Under the pieces are notes generated by a model that was not told the origin of the DNA, searched no databases, and was given only the letters and a program-made list of their open reading frames with translations. This document shows positions 1 to 7,939 of a stretch of 64,000 bases of DNA, in pieces; within the stretch, counting starts at the first letter, position 1, and the number at the start of each line of letters is the position of its first letter. The position numbers and the translations under genes are program-made. Source of the DNA: Kutzneria sp. CA-103260 (GTDB taxonomy: Bacteria > Actinomycetota > Actinomycetes > Mycobacteriales > Pseudonocardiaceae); the NCBI RefSeq assembly GCF_018263855.1, contig NZ_CP073318.1:7750001-7814000 (forward strand), read 5' to 3'.

Positions 1-410
1 TATTGCGCGAGCACGGGGTGGAGGCCGCGCACCAGGTGCTGGAGTCGCGGGCCGCGGAGGATCCGGGCTGGGCCGAGGTGCCGGTCGAGCTGAAGGAGTT
101 CAAGCGCAAGCGTTTCCTGCGCTCCACCGCCGCCGGGCTGCTCGGCATGGCCGACGGCCTGCGCTACGAGCCAGACCTGGTGACCAAGCTGGCCGCCGCG
201 CTGCGCACCGGCGGCGCGTCGGCGCTGGTGATCTGCGGTGAGCAGGACGACGCGTGGTCGGTGGCCTCGCAGCGGGACATGGCCGACCGCCTCGACGCCG
301 ACTTCGCCGTGGTCACCGGGGCCAAGCACTCCCCCAACACGGAGAACCCGGACGGCCTGCTCGGCACCCTGCTGCCCACCTGGCGCGCCTGGCTCGCCGA
401 CGCGCTCTGA
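1..410 (+). CDS. alpha/beta-hydrolase fold protein, C-terminal part (5' end outside window)
   Basis: The frame is open from the left edge, so the true start lies upstream; the TTG at 3 is not a credible start. About 135 residues are visible, the last third of a typical 270-300-residue alpha/beta hydrolase. ALVICGEQDDAW (about visible residues 74-85) is the strand-turn carrying the acid of the catalytic triad, and GAKHSPNTENP (about 106-116) carries the catalytic histidine. The nucleophile elbow is not in the window, so substrate and subfamily cannot be judged. The gene ends 18 bases before a long hairpin and faces the leftward small membrane protein gene. Confidence 0.75.
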   Translation, partial: LREHGVEAAHQVLESRAAEDPGWAEVPVELKEFKRKRFLRSTAAGLLGMADGLRYEPDLVTKLAAALRTGGASALVICGEQDDAWSVASQRDMADRLDADFAVVTGAKHSPNTENPDGLLGTLLPTWRAWLADAL

Positions 411-427
411 CCCCAAGTCAACGCTGT

Positions 428-470
428 GAAGGGGGCATTCCTGGCGTTGAACGCCAGGAATGCCCCCTTC
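428..470. repeat. 43-bp palindrome of the GTTGAAC-centred hairpin family (copy 1)
   Basis: The arm GAAGGGGGCATTCCTGGC is followed by a short centre and its perfect reverse complement, with the core GCGTTGAACGC. It lies between two convergent genes and probably acts as a bidirectional terminator. Three further copies with different arms and nearly the same centre are at 15751, 47856 and 52047. Confidence 0.8.
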
Positions 471-490
471 CGAACGTCAAAACCGGGGTA

Positions 491-802
491 TCAGGACCAC
501 CAGAACAGCCACAGCGTCGCGGCGGCGTCGAGCAGGACGGCCAGGCAGGCCAGGGCGGACACGACGCCGGCGCGGCGGTCGGCGGCGCGTTGCAGCAGCA
601 CGGCGATCACGGCGGCCACCGCGTGCCCGGCGACGGCCGGCCAGCCGAGGCCGGGATATCCCTGTAACTGGAAGAAGATTTGCGACGCCAGCACGGCCAG
701 CAGCAGGATCACCACACACGCGGCGACCGCGCCGCTGGCGCCGCGCAGCACGCTGCGGCGAGGTGTCGTCCGGGGCTCGGGCTCGGTCATCGTCTTGGTC
801 AC
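491..802 (-). CDS. small three-helix membrane protein
   Basis: This is a 103-residue protein of unknown function. The GTG at 802 is chosen because AGGAGG lies four bases upstream; an in-frame ATG at 790 is the alternative. Three hydrophobic segments (about residues 24-44, 54-71 and 78-100) indicate an integral membrane protein; the N-terminus is charged and proline/arginine rich. It starts 8 bases after the stop of the RecB-like nuclease gene, so the two are probably cotranscribed. No catalytic motif is visible and no function is proposed. Confidence 0.65.
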   Translation of the reverse strand: MTKTMTEPEPRTTPRRSVLRGASGAVAACVVILLLAVLASQIFFQLQGYPGLGWPAVAGHAVAAVIAVLLQRAADRRAGVVSALACLAVLLDAAATLWLFWWS

Positions 803-810
803 GTCACCTC

Positions 811-1647
811 CTACGGCGCGAGCATCGACCATGGCTCAAGGTCCTCGGCGACCGCCGAGCCCTCCGGGCAGCTGCGCCGGAAGTCGCACCAGGAGCACTG
901 CCGGCCGGGCGCCGGCGGGAACAGGATGTCGGGATCGCCGCCCGCGGCCAACGTGTCGCCGGCCACCGTGAGTTCGTCGGCGCTCTCCTCGGCGCGGGCG
1001 ACGTGCCGGGCGAGCGAGTCGTCGGTGTGCTCCCATGCTGCCACCGACCGCGTCGGCAGATGGTGAAGCTCGACCCGGTGGCACTGCTTGCGCAGCGTGC
1101 GACGGGCCGCGATCGCATACAGGGCAAGGGCTTGTGAGCCGCGGGCGTCGTCGGTGGTCAGCGCGTGCCGGCCGGTCTTGTAGTCGACGATGACCAGTTC
1201 GCCTTCCCGGACGTCAATCCGGTCGACCCGGCCCTCGGCGATGATTCGCCCGGCCGGCGCGGAAACCCAGCGCTCCAGGCCGATCGGGTCGGCGCTGACG
1301 TCGGTGTCCTCGACGTACTGCGACACCCATTGCCTTGCCCGGTCCCGGTATTCGGCCTGCTGGTCGATGTCGCGGAAGCCGTCGCCCTTCCAGTTGCGGG
1401 TGACCATGGCCGCGGCCTGCTCGGGTGTTCGCCGTACCACGGGCAGGTCGAAGAAGGCCCGCAGGGCGTTGTGCACCACCGCGCCCAGCGTGTTGTGGGC
1501 CCAGCCGCCGGCCCGCGGCGGGGTGGGCCGGTCCAGGTAGGCCATCCGGTAGCGGCGTCGGCAGTCCGTCCAGGTGGCGAGCTTGGCGGGCGTGACGCGC
1601 ACCAGTTTGGGCGGCATGCTCTCGAACAGTCCGAGCTGATCTGGCAC
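811..1647 (-). CDS. RecB-family PD-(D/E)XK nuclease with Fe-S cysteines
   Basis: The 278-residue protein carries the PD-(D/E)XK nuclease core of the RecB/Cas4/AddB group. A conserved histidine is in GAVVHNAL (His59), the metal ligands are in GRVDRID (Asp142) and VIVDYKTGR (Asp155, Lys157). Four cysteines, Cys29 in TDCRRRY and Cys251, Cys254, Cys260 in CSWCDFRRSC, match the split 4Fe-4S site of AddB- and Cas4-type nucleases. It is therefore likely a metal-dependent DNA exonuclease. No helicase, cas1 or cas2 lies nearby, so a CRISPR adaptation role is not supported; it is more likely a stand-alone DNA-processing enzyme. It is transcribed with the small membrane protein downstream. Confidence 0.88.
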   Translation of the reverse strand: MPDQLGLFESMPPKLVRVTPAKLATWTDCRRRYRMAYLDRPTPPRAGGWAHNTLGAVVHNALRAFFDLPVVRRTPEQAAAMVTRNWKGDGFRDIDQQAEYRDRARQWVSQYVEDTDVSADPIGLERWVSAPAGRIIAEGRVDRIDVREGELVIVDYKTGRHALTTDDARGSQALALYAIAARRTLRKQCHRVELHHLPTRSVAAWEHTDDSLARHVARAEESADELTVAGDTLAAGGDPDILFPPAPGRQCSWCDFRRSCPEGSAVAEDLEPWSMLAP

Positions 1648-1663
1648 CGACCCACCGTAGCGG

Positions 1664-2281
1664 TCAGGCCGCGCCCGAGATGAACCCCTTCACCGAGTCG
1701 GCCACCAGCTGCACGGCGATGGCCGCCAGCAGCAGACCGGCGATCTTGGCGACCAGCACGATGCCGCTGTCCTTGATCAGGCGGATGAGCAGGCTGGAGT
1801 AGCGCAGCACCAGGTAGTTGATCAGGTGCACGGTCAGGATGGCCGCCGCGAGGGCCAGGTAGCTGGCGGCCTGCCCGTCGGCCTGCCGCACGAACACGAT
1901 GGTCGCCGCGATCGCGCCCGGGCCGGCCAGCAGCGGCGTGCCCAGCGGGACCAGCGCGATGTTGACGTCCTCGACGGCCTCGGGCTCGGTGGCGCCCTTG
2001 CCGGTCAACAGGTCCAGCGCGATCAGCAACAGCAGCAACCCGCCCGCACCCTGCAGGGCCGGGATGCCGATGCCGAGGTAGGACAGGATGGCCTCGCCGC
2101 CGATGGCGAACAGCGAGATCACCGCCAGCGACACCAGCACGCCCTGCCGGGCCGCCTTGTTGCGGGCCTCCCGGCTGCGCCGGCCGACCAGGCTCAGGAA
2201 CACCGGGATGTTGCCCGGCGGGTCCATGATCACGGTCAGCGTGATGGTGGCGGTCAGGTAGAGGCCCAGGTTGAAGATCAC
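1664..2281 (-). CDS. MarC family integral membrane protein
   Basis: The 205-residue protein has about six transmembrane helices and the MarC family signature: a conserved MDPPGNIP stretch near residue 20 and the internal small-residue helix GAGGLLLLLIALDLL. Family members are inner-membrane proteins of unsettled transport function; the old link to multiple antibiotic resistance has been withdrawn, so only the family is assigned. The GTG start at 2281 overlaps the stop of the PHP gene by 4 bases (GTGA), which implies translational coupling with that phosphoesterase. Confidence 0.88.
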   Translation of the reverse strand: MIFNLGLYLTATITLTVIMDPPGNIPVFLSLVGRRSREARNKAARQGVLVSLAVISLFAIGGEAILSYLGIGIPALQGAGGLLLLLIALDLLTGKGATEPEAVEDVNIALVPLGTPLLAGPGAIAATIVFVRQADGQAASYLALAAAILTVHLINYLVLRYSSLLIRLIKDSGIVLVAKIAGLLLAAIAVQLVADSVKGFISGAA

Positions 2282-3138
2282 CCGACGACCACCGGCGCGC
2301 CGCTGGCCTTGTCGACCAGCGCGTCCAGCATCTCCGGGGCGGTCGTCTCCTGGCCGAGCCGCACGGTCTTGTTGGTGCCGTGGTAGTCGCTGGACCCGGT
2401 GACCAGCAGCGACAGATCGGCGGCCAGGGCCCGCAACTGCTGCCGGGTCGGCTCGTCGTGGTCGGGGTGGTCGACCTCCACCCCGGACAGGCCCCGGTCG
2501 GCCAGATCGGCGATCACCGAGGCGGTCACGATCGGGCCCCGGCGACGGGCGAACGGGTGGGCCAGCACCGTCACGCCGCCGGCGTCGGCGATCATGTCGA
2601 TCGCCGTCCCGACCGGGGTGTCCGTACGCGGCACGTGGTAGCTGCTGCCGGTGCCCAGGTACTTGGCGAACGCCTCGTCCACGGACCGCACGGCGCCGCC
2701 CCGCATCAGCGCCTGGGCCAGGTGTGGCCGGCCGCCGGGCGAGTCGGCCGGCAGCCGGTCCATCACGTCGTCGGGGTCCACCGGGAAGCCGTCGGCGGCC
2801 ATCCGCTCGGCCATCCGCCGCAGCCGCAGCCGGCGCTCCGCCCGCAGCCGGCTCTGCTCGGCCTTCAGCGCCGGCGACTCCGGATCGAACAGGTAGGCCA
2901 GCAGGTGCACGGTGCAGGTGCCGCCGAGGCCGTCCGGGGACTCGCAGGACAGCTCCGCGCCCGGGATCAGCCGCATGCCCGCCGGCACCGCCGCCGACGC
3001 CTCCGCCCAGCCGGCCGAGGTGTCGTGGTCGGTGATGGCCACGACGTCGAGGCCGGCCGCCGCGGCGGCCGCCATCAGCTCAGCGGGAGAGTCGGTTCCG
3101 TCGGAGCAGGCAGTGTGGGCATGCAGGTCGATGGGCAC
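2278..3138 (-). CDS. PHP-domain metal-dependent phosphoesterase (RNase AM / YciV type)
   Basis: This is a 286-residue PHP-domain protein. The N-terminal IDLHAHTACSDG gives the first metal motif (HAH, residues 6-8), AITDHDT the second, and the C-terminal VEVDHPDHDE with TGSSDYHGT the remaining ligands. The family contains 3',5'-nucleotide phosphatases and 5'-3' exoribonucleases acting on short RNA; which activity applies here is not decided by sequence. The GTG at 3138 puts the HAH motif at the usual distance from the N-terminus; the open frame continues upstream to 3198 but without family-like sequence. It is coupled to marC through a 4-base overlap. Confidence 0.88.
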   Translation of the reverse strand: MPIDLHAHTACSDGTDSPAELMAAAAAAGLDVVAITDHDTSAGWAEASAAVPAGMRLIPGAELSCESPDGLGGTCTVHLLAYLFDPESPALKAEQSRLRAERRLRLRRMAERMAADGFPVDPDDVMDRLPADSPGGRPHLAQALMRGGAVRSVDEAFAKYLGTGSSYHVPRTDTPVGTAIDMIADAGGVTVLAHPFARRRGPIVTASVIADLADRGLSGVEVDHPDHDEPTRQQLRALAADLSLLVTGSSDYHGTNKTVRLGQETTAPEMLDALVDKASGAPVVVG

Positions 3139-3225
3139 GGTCTCAGCTTGCCTCAGAGGCCCGGCAACCACGAAATATCCGGCGGTCAGGACGTACACCG
3201 GCGACCCGAAACCGGCATTCGGTGT

Positions 3226-3292
3226 GTCGGAGAGCGGGACTCGCCGAGGTGGCGGAACTCGACACTCGGTTGCTGGAGAGCGGGACTCGCCG
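3226..3292. repeat. interspersed GAGAGCGGGACTCGC repeat element (direct-module form)
   Basis: The 15-mer GAGAGCGGGACTCGC occurs at 3230-3244 and again at 3276-3290, with GGAACTCGACA between them at 3254. The same modules, arranged as nested inverted repeats, recur at 24881-24956. The element lies in the upstream region of the PHP gene. Confidence 0.75.
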
Positions 3293-3304
3293 GGGCACGA
3301 AAGA

Positions 3305-3329
3305 GCCCCGACCGGAGTTCGGCCGGGGC
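3305..3329 (-). terminator. hairpin terminator of the PH-domain gene
   Basis: GCCCCGACCG (3305-3314) pairs with CGGCCGGGGC (3320-3329) across a five-base loop, with one G-U type mismatch. It starts about 20 bases beyond the stop of the leftward PH-domain gene. There is no long U tract, as is usual in high-G+C actinobacteria. Confidence 0.6.
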
Positions 3330-3348
3330 CTTCAGTGTTGGGGAGCGG

Positions 3349-3909
3349 TTACGGCACCATCTTCTTGCCGCGGGCGGCTCGTTGGGCCTTGATCATCGAG
3401 AAGCGCTCGGCCTGCGCCTTCTTGTCCCCGAAGACCAGCTCGGAGATGGCGTCGTAGACCTCTTCCGGCCGCGGCAGGTAGTCGATCTTGTTGAGCGCCT
3501 GGATCTGGCCGGCCGACTCCACGATCAGGGTTCCGTAGCCCCACATGCGGCCGCCGAGGCTGCGCTCGTAGGTGAGGTCGGTGACCTTGGTGACCGGCAT
3601 CATGGCCACCTTGGTCACGAACACGCCACTGGTGATCATGAAGCGCTTGTCGGTGACGACGATGCGCTCCACCCACCACTCAATGACGAAGTAGGCGAAC
3701 CGCAGCAGCACCAGCAGCGCCGCGTACCACAGGATGTTCTGCACGACCGCCGCGTCCAGCGGCAGCAGGTGCGAGATCAGCACCGCGATGGTCAGCAGCG
3801 CCGCCGCCTCGAAGATGTCCCAGAGCAGCGTGGCCCAGTGCCGACGCACCCGGATGACCCTGCGCTCGGTCCCGAGCAGGTACTCGTCTGGATCCCTGGG
3901 TGCGAACAC
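3349..3909 (-). CDS. PH-domain (bacterial PH_2 type) membrane protein
   Basis: The 186-residue protein starts at GTG 3909 behind a GGGGAGGGG ribosome site. Two adjacent hydrophobic helices (about residues 30-50 and 58-76) are followed by a bacterial pleckstrin-homology-like domain whose strands include ERIVVTDKRFMITSGVF and YGTLIVESAG. The fold is typical of actinobacterial membrane-anchored PH proteins, which have no known enzymatic role. The C-terminus is basic (KAQRAARGKK). It lies 27 bases downstream of a tiny membrane protein gene on the same strand and is probably transcribed with it. Confidence 0.85.
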   Translation of the reverse strand: MFAPRDPDEYLLGTERRVIRVRRHWATLLWDIFEAAALLTIAVLISHLLPLDAAVVQNILWYAALLVLLRFAYFVIEWWVERIVVTDKRFMITSGVFVTKVAMMPVTKVTDLTYERSLGGRMWGYGTLIVESAGQIQALNKIDYLPRPEEVYDAISELVFGDKKAQAERFSMIKAQRAARGKKMVP

Positions 3910-3936
3910 GAACGCGTTCCCCTCCCCGCCAGGTGC

Positions 3937-4095
3937 TTAGAACAGGTTCTGCACGAAACTGATCAGCGCCTCGGCACCGGTGCGAAGCGAGCCAAGGACA
4001 TTGTGCACCAAGCCCGCGGCCTGCATCGGTGAGCTCACCAAGAAGAAGAGCACCAACGCAACGCCGGCCCAGATGAGGATCTTCTTCAGGTTCAC
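3937..4095 (-). CDS. small single-helix membrane protein (52 residues)
   Basis: GTG at 4095 opens a 52-residue protein. A basic start (VNLKK) is followed by one strongly hydrophobic helix, ILIWAGVALVLFFLVSS, and then an amphipathic tail ending ALISFVQNLF. The frame continues upstream to 4323 but that part looks like non-coding DNA. It is placed immediately before the PH-domain gene on the same strand, so it may be a partner subunit. The function is unknown; the call rests on the plausible start, the helix and the position. Confidence 0.6.
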   Translation of the reverse strand: MNLKKILIWAGVALVLFFLVSSPMQAAGLVHNVLGSLRTGAEALISFVQNLF

Positions 4096-4243
4096 GGCGA
4101 CCAACCCCGTCCAAGTACTTAAAGCAGCCTTCACACCCTCGCTGCACAAGGTTGTACCGCACCGAGGTTCGCTTCGGGAGGTTTGTACTGCGCACGGGTC
4201 AGCGCGGGGCGCACGGAGCGGAAAGTCGCTACGCTCCGTGTTC

Positions 4244-4666
4244 ATGGTCTCGGACGAAAGCCAGCGTACTCGCTGCGTGGGCGGGATCGCACACGACTCG
4301 CGCGGCCGGATCCTGCTCGTCAAGCGCGGAAAACCGCCAGGTCAGGGACTCTGGTCGATTCCGGGCGGCCGAGTGGAGCAGGGCGAGTCGGACGAGCGGG
4401 CGGTGGCGCGCGAGCTACTGGAGGAAACCGGACTCAGAGTCATCGTCGGTCACCTGATCGGATCGGTGTCCCGTCCGTCCCCGGTGGGCGTTTTTGATAT
4501 CCATGACTACTCCTGCCAGGCAATAGGCGGCACGCTGCGGGCCGGCGACGACGCCGCCGACGCGGCCTGGGTGGATGCCGAGACCTTCGCCACACTCGAA
4601 CGCCTCAACCTGCTCACCGACGGCCTCGCGGACGCCCTGACCTCGTGGAACGTCCTCCCCAGCTGA
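4244..4666 (+). CDS. Nudix hydrolase
   Basis: The 140-residue protein consists of a single Nudix domain. The Nudix box runs from GGRVEQGES through RELLEETGL (about residues 41-64) and contains the REx2EE metal-binding glutamates. Members cleave nucleoside diphosphates linked to another group; the substrate cannot be read from the box, though the compact size resembles MutT/ADP-ribose-type enzymes. The ATG at 4244 fits the family length; no clear ribosome site precedes it, and TACGCT at 4230 could be a -10 element giving a leaderless message. It diverges from the small membrane protein gene at 4095. Confidence 0.88.
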   Translation: MVSDESQRTRCVGGIAHDSRGRILLVKRGKPPGQGLWSIPGGRVEQGESDERAVARELLEETGLRVIVGHLIGSVSRPSPVGVFDIHDYSCQAIGGTLRAGDDAADAAWVDAETFATLERLNLLTDGLADALTSWNVLPS

Positions 4667-4667
4667 T

Positions 4668-4714
4668 CACTTCTTGATCAACTGGGCAAGGGTGTGGTGT
4701 CCCACCAAGAAGTG
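4668..4714. terminator. inverted repeat between convergent Nudix and DUF2332 genes
   Basis: CACTTCTTG (4668-4676) pairs with CAAGAAGTG (4706-4714), and GGG/CCC can extend pairing inside. Its position just after the Nudix stop fits a terminator for that gene. Confidence 0.45.
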
Positions 4715-4756
4715 CCCGAAAGCACCAACGCCGCTACCGCCGCCACGGCGCGTGTG

Positions 4757-5824
4757 TCACCCGGTGGGAGGCAACCACTCCAGCCGCTGCCCGTGCCGGC
4801 CGGTGCGGGCCAGCGCCTGAGCCTGGGGATGCCCGTCCAACCATCGGACCAATCCCAGCACGCCCTCCCCCGGTTCACCCGGAAGATCATCGCGGCCGGG
4901 CATCAGCACGTGCAGGGCCGAGTCGTACGGCTCGTCGCTGACCCACCACAGCGGCCGCCCGGCGGCCAGCCGCCCCAGCGCCGCCACGTACTCGCCGGCC
5001 CGCTCCCCCGGCCGCAGCCCGCTGTCCACCACGACCAGCGGCAGCTCGGCCGGCAGCCGCCCGGCCGCGTCGGCCAGCCCGTCCACCGGATCGCCGGCGA
5101 CCAGCTCGGGGCCCTCCTTGGCCAGCATCGTGGCGGCCACGCCCAGCCAGCGCACCCGCTCCGGCTGGTCGGCCCACACGCAGGCCTCCAGCCAGGCGAA
5201 CTCGTCCGGGTCGTCGGCGTCCACCGGCGCGGCGTCCAGGCCGACCCGGGCCTTGACGGCGAGCTTCTTGGGCAGCGGCGGCGGGTCGCCGCCGAGCACG
5301 CAGTGCAGGCCCAGCGGCGTCTTGGTCGGGCCGGCGGCGAACTGCCCGGCGGCTCCGGTCTGGTAGCGGTAGCCGAACTTGTCCATGAGCAGCAGGAAGC
5401 CGGCGCACGAGCCGACGGTCAGCAGCGCGACCGGGCCGCGGGCCTGCTTAGCCGCCAGCGCCACCGCCGGGTACACCAGGGCCGCCTTGCGCACGTCGTC
5501 GGTGCGCAGCGACCGGGTCGACACCAGCTCCCGGACCCGGTCGGCCCGCTCCAGCACGAACTGCCGCCACATCGGCCAGGTGCCCTCGTCCGGGCCGGAC
5601 GCGCCGCCGAGGGTGGCGTAGTAGGCCGACAGCGGGTGGATGGGCTCGGCCTGCACCAGCCGGTGCGCCGCGGCCAGCAGCAGCCGCGGGTCGCGGTCGC
5701 CGAGCAGGGCCGCGACCTCGGCGTCGTTGGCCGCCCGGCCGGCCAGCAGCTGGTAGAGCGGCGACGCCGCGGCGTCGCGCTCGGCGAACTCCCGCAGCCT
5801 GGCCGCGGCCCGTGCCACGCTCAC
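4757..5824 (-). CDS. DUF2332 family protein (copy 1)
   Basis: The 355-residue protein matches the actinobacterial DUF2332 family: an N-terminal helical region (AAARLREFAERDAAASPLY), a central LLTVGSCAGFLLLMDKFGY glycine-rich segment that resembles a methyltransferase nucleotide loop, and the HPLSAYYATLGG motif. No activity is established for the family. It begins three bases after the stop of the MaoC gene, so the two form an operon. A second, distant DUF2332 protein is encoded at 12116-13180. Confidence 0.8.
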   Translation of the reverse strand: MSVARAAARLREFAERDAAASPLYQLLAGRAANDAEVAALLGDRDPRLLLAAAHRLVQAEPIHPLSAYYATLGGASGPDEGTWPMWRQFVLERADRVRELVSTRSLRTDDVRKAALVYPAVALAAKQARGPVALLTVGSCAGFLLLMDKFGYRYQTGAAGQFAAGPTKTPLGLHCVLGGDPPPLPKKLAVKARVGLDAAPVDADDPDEFAWLEACVWADQPERVRWLGVAATMLAKEGPELVAGDPVDGLADAAGRLPAELPLVVVDSGLRPGERAGEYVAALGRLAAGRPLWWVSDEPYDSALHVLMPGRDDLPGEPGEGVLGLVRWLDGHPQAQALARTGRHGQRLEWLPPTG

Positions 5825-5827
5825 GGC

Positions 5828-6331
5828 TTACAGCTTCGGCTCGGGACGACCGGGCTGCTCGCCGCCGCGGCTGTCCCCGTAGGAGCGCTTGGGCACCATC
5901 ACCTTGCGCCGGTACACGCACACCACCGTCCCGTCCTGCTTGTAGCCGCGGGTCTCCACATACACGATGCCGCGGTCGTCCTTGGACTTCGACGGAGTCT
6001 TGTCCAGCACCTCGGACTCGCCGTAGATGGTGTCGCCGTGGAAGGTCGGCGCGATGTGCCGCAGCGACTCCACCTCCAGGTTGGCGATGGCCTTGCCCGA
6101 GATGTCCGGCACCGACATGCCCAGCAGCAGCGAGTAGATGTAGTTGCCCACCACCACGTTCTTGCCGAAGTCGGTGGTCTCGGCGGCGTAGTGGGCGTCC
6201 ATGTGCAGCGGGTGGTGGTTCATGGTCAGCAGGCAGAACAGGTGGTCGTCGTACTCGGTGACCGTTTTGCCCGGCCAGTGCTTGTAGACCGCGCCGACCT
6301 CGAACTCCTCGTAGTAACGCCCGAACTGCAC
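5828..6331 (-). CDS. MaoC-family mesaconyl-CoA hydratase (ethylmalonyl-CoA pathway type)
   Basis: The 167-residue hot-dog-fold hydratase closely resembles the MaoC protein encoded beside ccr and meaA in Streptomyces, from FGRYYEEFEVGAVYKHWPGK onward. DHLFCLLTMNHHPLHMDAHY contains the residues around the hydratase site. The inferred reaction is hydration of mesaconyl-C1-CoA to beta-methylmalyl-CoA. The GTG at 6331 is chosen because GGAGG lies five bases upstream; the frame is open to 6427. Its partner enzymes are 14-17 kb away at 20908 and 22649 rather than adjacent, and crotonyl-CoA carboxylase/reductase and ethylmalonyl-CoA mutase are not in the window. Confidence 0.82.
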   Translation of the reverse strand: MQFGRYYEEFEVGAVYKHWPGKTVTEYDDHLFCLLTMNHHPLHMDAHYAAETTDFGKNVVVGNYIYSLLLGMSVPDISGKAIANLEVESLRHIAPTFHGDTIYGESEVLDKTPSKSKDDRGIVYVETRGYKQDGTVVCVYRRKVMVPKRSYGDSRGGEQPGRPEPKL

Positions 6332-6465
6332 GTCCACCTCCAGGATGTGGCCCGGACCTCGGTGGCCGGGGACGACAGTGTGGCCCCGCGAGGAGTAGTC
6401 TCTGCAACGGTGTGTGAGCGAATCCACCGCTCCACCCGTCGACCTTAGGAGGTGAGGGACGCCAG

Positions 6466-6525
6466 ATGTCCAGTGCCAGTAGTAGGTACCGCGTCCCCGC
6501 CGACCAGGTTCACTCGTTCGTGTAA
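6466..6525 (+). other. possible 19-codon leader ORF upstream of corA
   Basis: ATG at 6466 follows AGGAGGTGAG by about eight bases, a stronger ribosome site than that of corA itself. It encodes MSSASSRYRVPADQVHSFV and stops at TAA 6523, 60 bases before the corA start. Nothing shows that it is translated; a leader peptide affecting corA is one possibility. Confidence 0.3.
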
Positions 6526-6585
6526 CAGCCTGGCCCCGGCCCGGACGCGTTCGCCCTGTTCGAACCGTCCCACCCTGGAGGCCGT

Positions 6586-7671
6586 ATGCCCAGCCTGCCC
6601 TCGTTCAGCGGTCTGCGCGGTCGGTCCGCCCGCACCAACGGGCGGGTCGCGCCGCCCATCCCGGTGCCCCTGTCCGCCTATGTCGTGGACTGCGGCGTGT
6701 ACATCGACGGCAAGCGCCTGCCCGGGCGCTGGACCCACACCGACGCGGTGCGCGAGGTGCGCAAGCGCCACGAGGGCTTCGTCTGGATCGGCCTGTACGA
6801 GCCGGACGAGGAGCAGATCCAGGGCGTCGCCGAGACCTTCGGCCTGCACGAGCTGGCCGTGGAGGACGCGGTGCAGGCGCACCAGCGGCCCAAGCTGGAG
6901 CGCTACGACGACACGCTGTTCATGGTGCTCAAGACCGTGCACTACATCGAGCACGAATCCCCCAGCACCGCCAACGAGATCGTCGAGACCGGCGAGCTGA
7001 TGGTGTTCCTGGGCAAGGACTTCGTCGTCACGGTGCGGCACGGCAAGCACGCCGGCGTGGGCACGCTGCGCCGGCGGCTGGAGGACGACCCGGAGCGGCT
7101 GGCCATGGGTCCGGCCGCGGTGCTGCACGCCATCGCGGACATGGCCGTGGACTCCTATCTCGCCGTCACCGAGGCCATCGAGGACGACATCGACGAGATG
7201 GAGGTGCAGGTCTTCGCGCCCCGCACCAGCGTCGACTCCGAGCAGATCTACCTGATGAAGCGGGAAGTCCTGGAGCTGCGCCGCGCGGTGACGCCGCTGG
7301 CGGCGCCGCTGCGCCGGCTGTCCGAGGGCTACATCACCCTGGTGCCCGAGGACGTGCGCTCCTACTTCCGGGACGTCGAGGACCACCTGACCACGGTGTC
7401 CGAGCACATCGCCAGCTTCGACGAGCTGCTCAGCACGCTCATCGACGCGGCCCTGGCCAAGATCACGCTCCAGCAGAACACCGACATGCGCAAGATCACC
7501 GCGTGGGCCGCGATCATCTCCATCCCGACCATGATCGCCGGCATCTACGGCATGAACTTCGAGGACATGCCCGAGCTGCACTGGCGCTTCGGCTATCCGC
7601 TGGCGCTCGGCGTCATCATTCTCGTCTGCCTGCTGCTCTACCGAATACTCCGCCGCAACCGCTGGCTGTGA
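6586..7671 (+). CDS. corA: CorA-type magnesium/cobalt channel
   Basis: The 361-residue protein has a long soluble N-terminal domain, a long coupling helix and two C-terminal transmembrane helices. The selectivity motif YGMN is at about residues 321-324, between them. The C-terminus ends in the usual basic tail (RILRRNRWL). The product is predicted to let Mg2+ into the cell as a homopentamer. The ATG at 6586 has GGAGG seven bases upstream. corA sits near lpqY-sugABC in mycobacteria too, but here 8 kb of other genes lies between them. Confidence 0.95.
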   Translation: MPSLPSFSGLRGRSARTNGRVAPPIPVPLSAYVVDCGVYIDGKRLPGRWTHTDAVREVRKRHEGFVWIGLYEPDEEQIQGVAETFGLHELAVEDAVQAHQRPKLERYDDTLFMVLKTVHYIEHESPSTANEIVETGELMVFLGKDFVVTVRHGKHAGVGTLRRRLEDDPERLAMGPAAVLHAIADMAVDSYLAVTEAIEDDIDEMEVQVFAPRTSVDSEQIYLMKREVLELRRAVTPLAAPLRRLSEGYITLVPEDVRSYFRDVEDHLTTVSEHIASFDELLSTLIDAALAKITLQQNTDMRKITAWAAIISIPTMIAGIYGMNFEDMPELHWRFGYPLALGVIILVCLLLYRILRRNRWL

Positions 7672-7703
7672 CCCTCACCCCATCGAGCGACCGGAGTCCG
7701 ACC

Positions 7704-7799
7704 ATGTCCAAGATCCTGAGCAACCCGCTGTTCTGGGTGATGACCGCCGTGCTGCTGTGGCTGGCCACCGTGACCCTGATCATCGCCCGCCAGAACTGA
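7704..7799 (+). CDS. 31-residue single-helix membrane peptide
   Basis: ATG at 7704, preceded by GGAG, opens a 31-residue product, MSKILSNPLFWVMTAVLLWL and a short tail, which is nearly all one hydrophobic helix ending in ARQN. It begins 32 bases after corA and stops just before a perfect hairpin at 7823. The size, ribosome site and position as last cistron before a terminator make a small membrane protein plausible; a role with CorA is speculative. Confidence 0.5.
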   Translation: MSKILSNPLFWVMTAVLLWLATVTLIIARQN

Positions 7800-7822
7800 C
7801 CGTTTTCCCTTACCGGCCAACG

Positions 7823-7847
7823 TTTTCCCGCCGGACCGGCGGGAAAA
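7823..7847 (+). terminator. perfect 12-bp-arm hairpin after corA and the small peptide gene
   Basis: TTTTCCCGCCGG (7823-7834) and CCGGCGGGAAAA (7836-7847) are exact reverse complements around one base. It stands 23 bases past the peptide stop and separates corA from the propeller-like array. Confidence 0.75.
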
Positions 7848-7939
7848 AGAAGATCCGGGAAGCAGGCAACCGGAGTCTTCCGGGCGTCGTCTCCTCCATG
7901 CCAGGCTGTGCTGGCCTACCAAGGGGGAGAGAGAAAGCC

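Noticed and set aside
811..1647. Cas4 of a CRISPR system
   Set aside because: Fe-S cysteines and the nuclease core fit Cas4, but AddB- and RecB-like nucleases have them too and no CRISPR genes or repeats are nearby.
4694..6448. A 584-codon open frame on the + strand, opposite the DUF2332 and MaoC genes
   Set aside because: It is the antisense shadow of two convincing genes; its product is rich in Gly, Arg, Gln and His in the manner of reverse-frame high-G+C DNA and has no domain.
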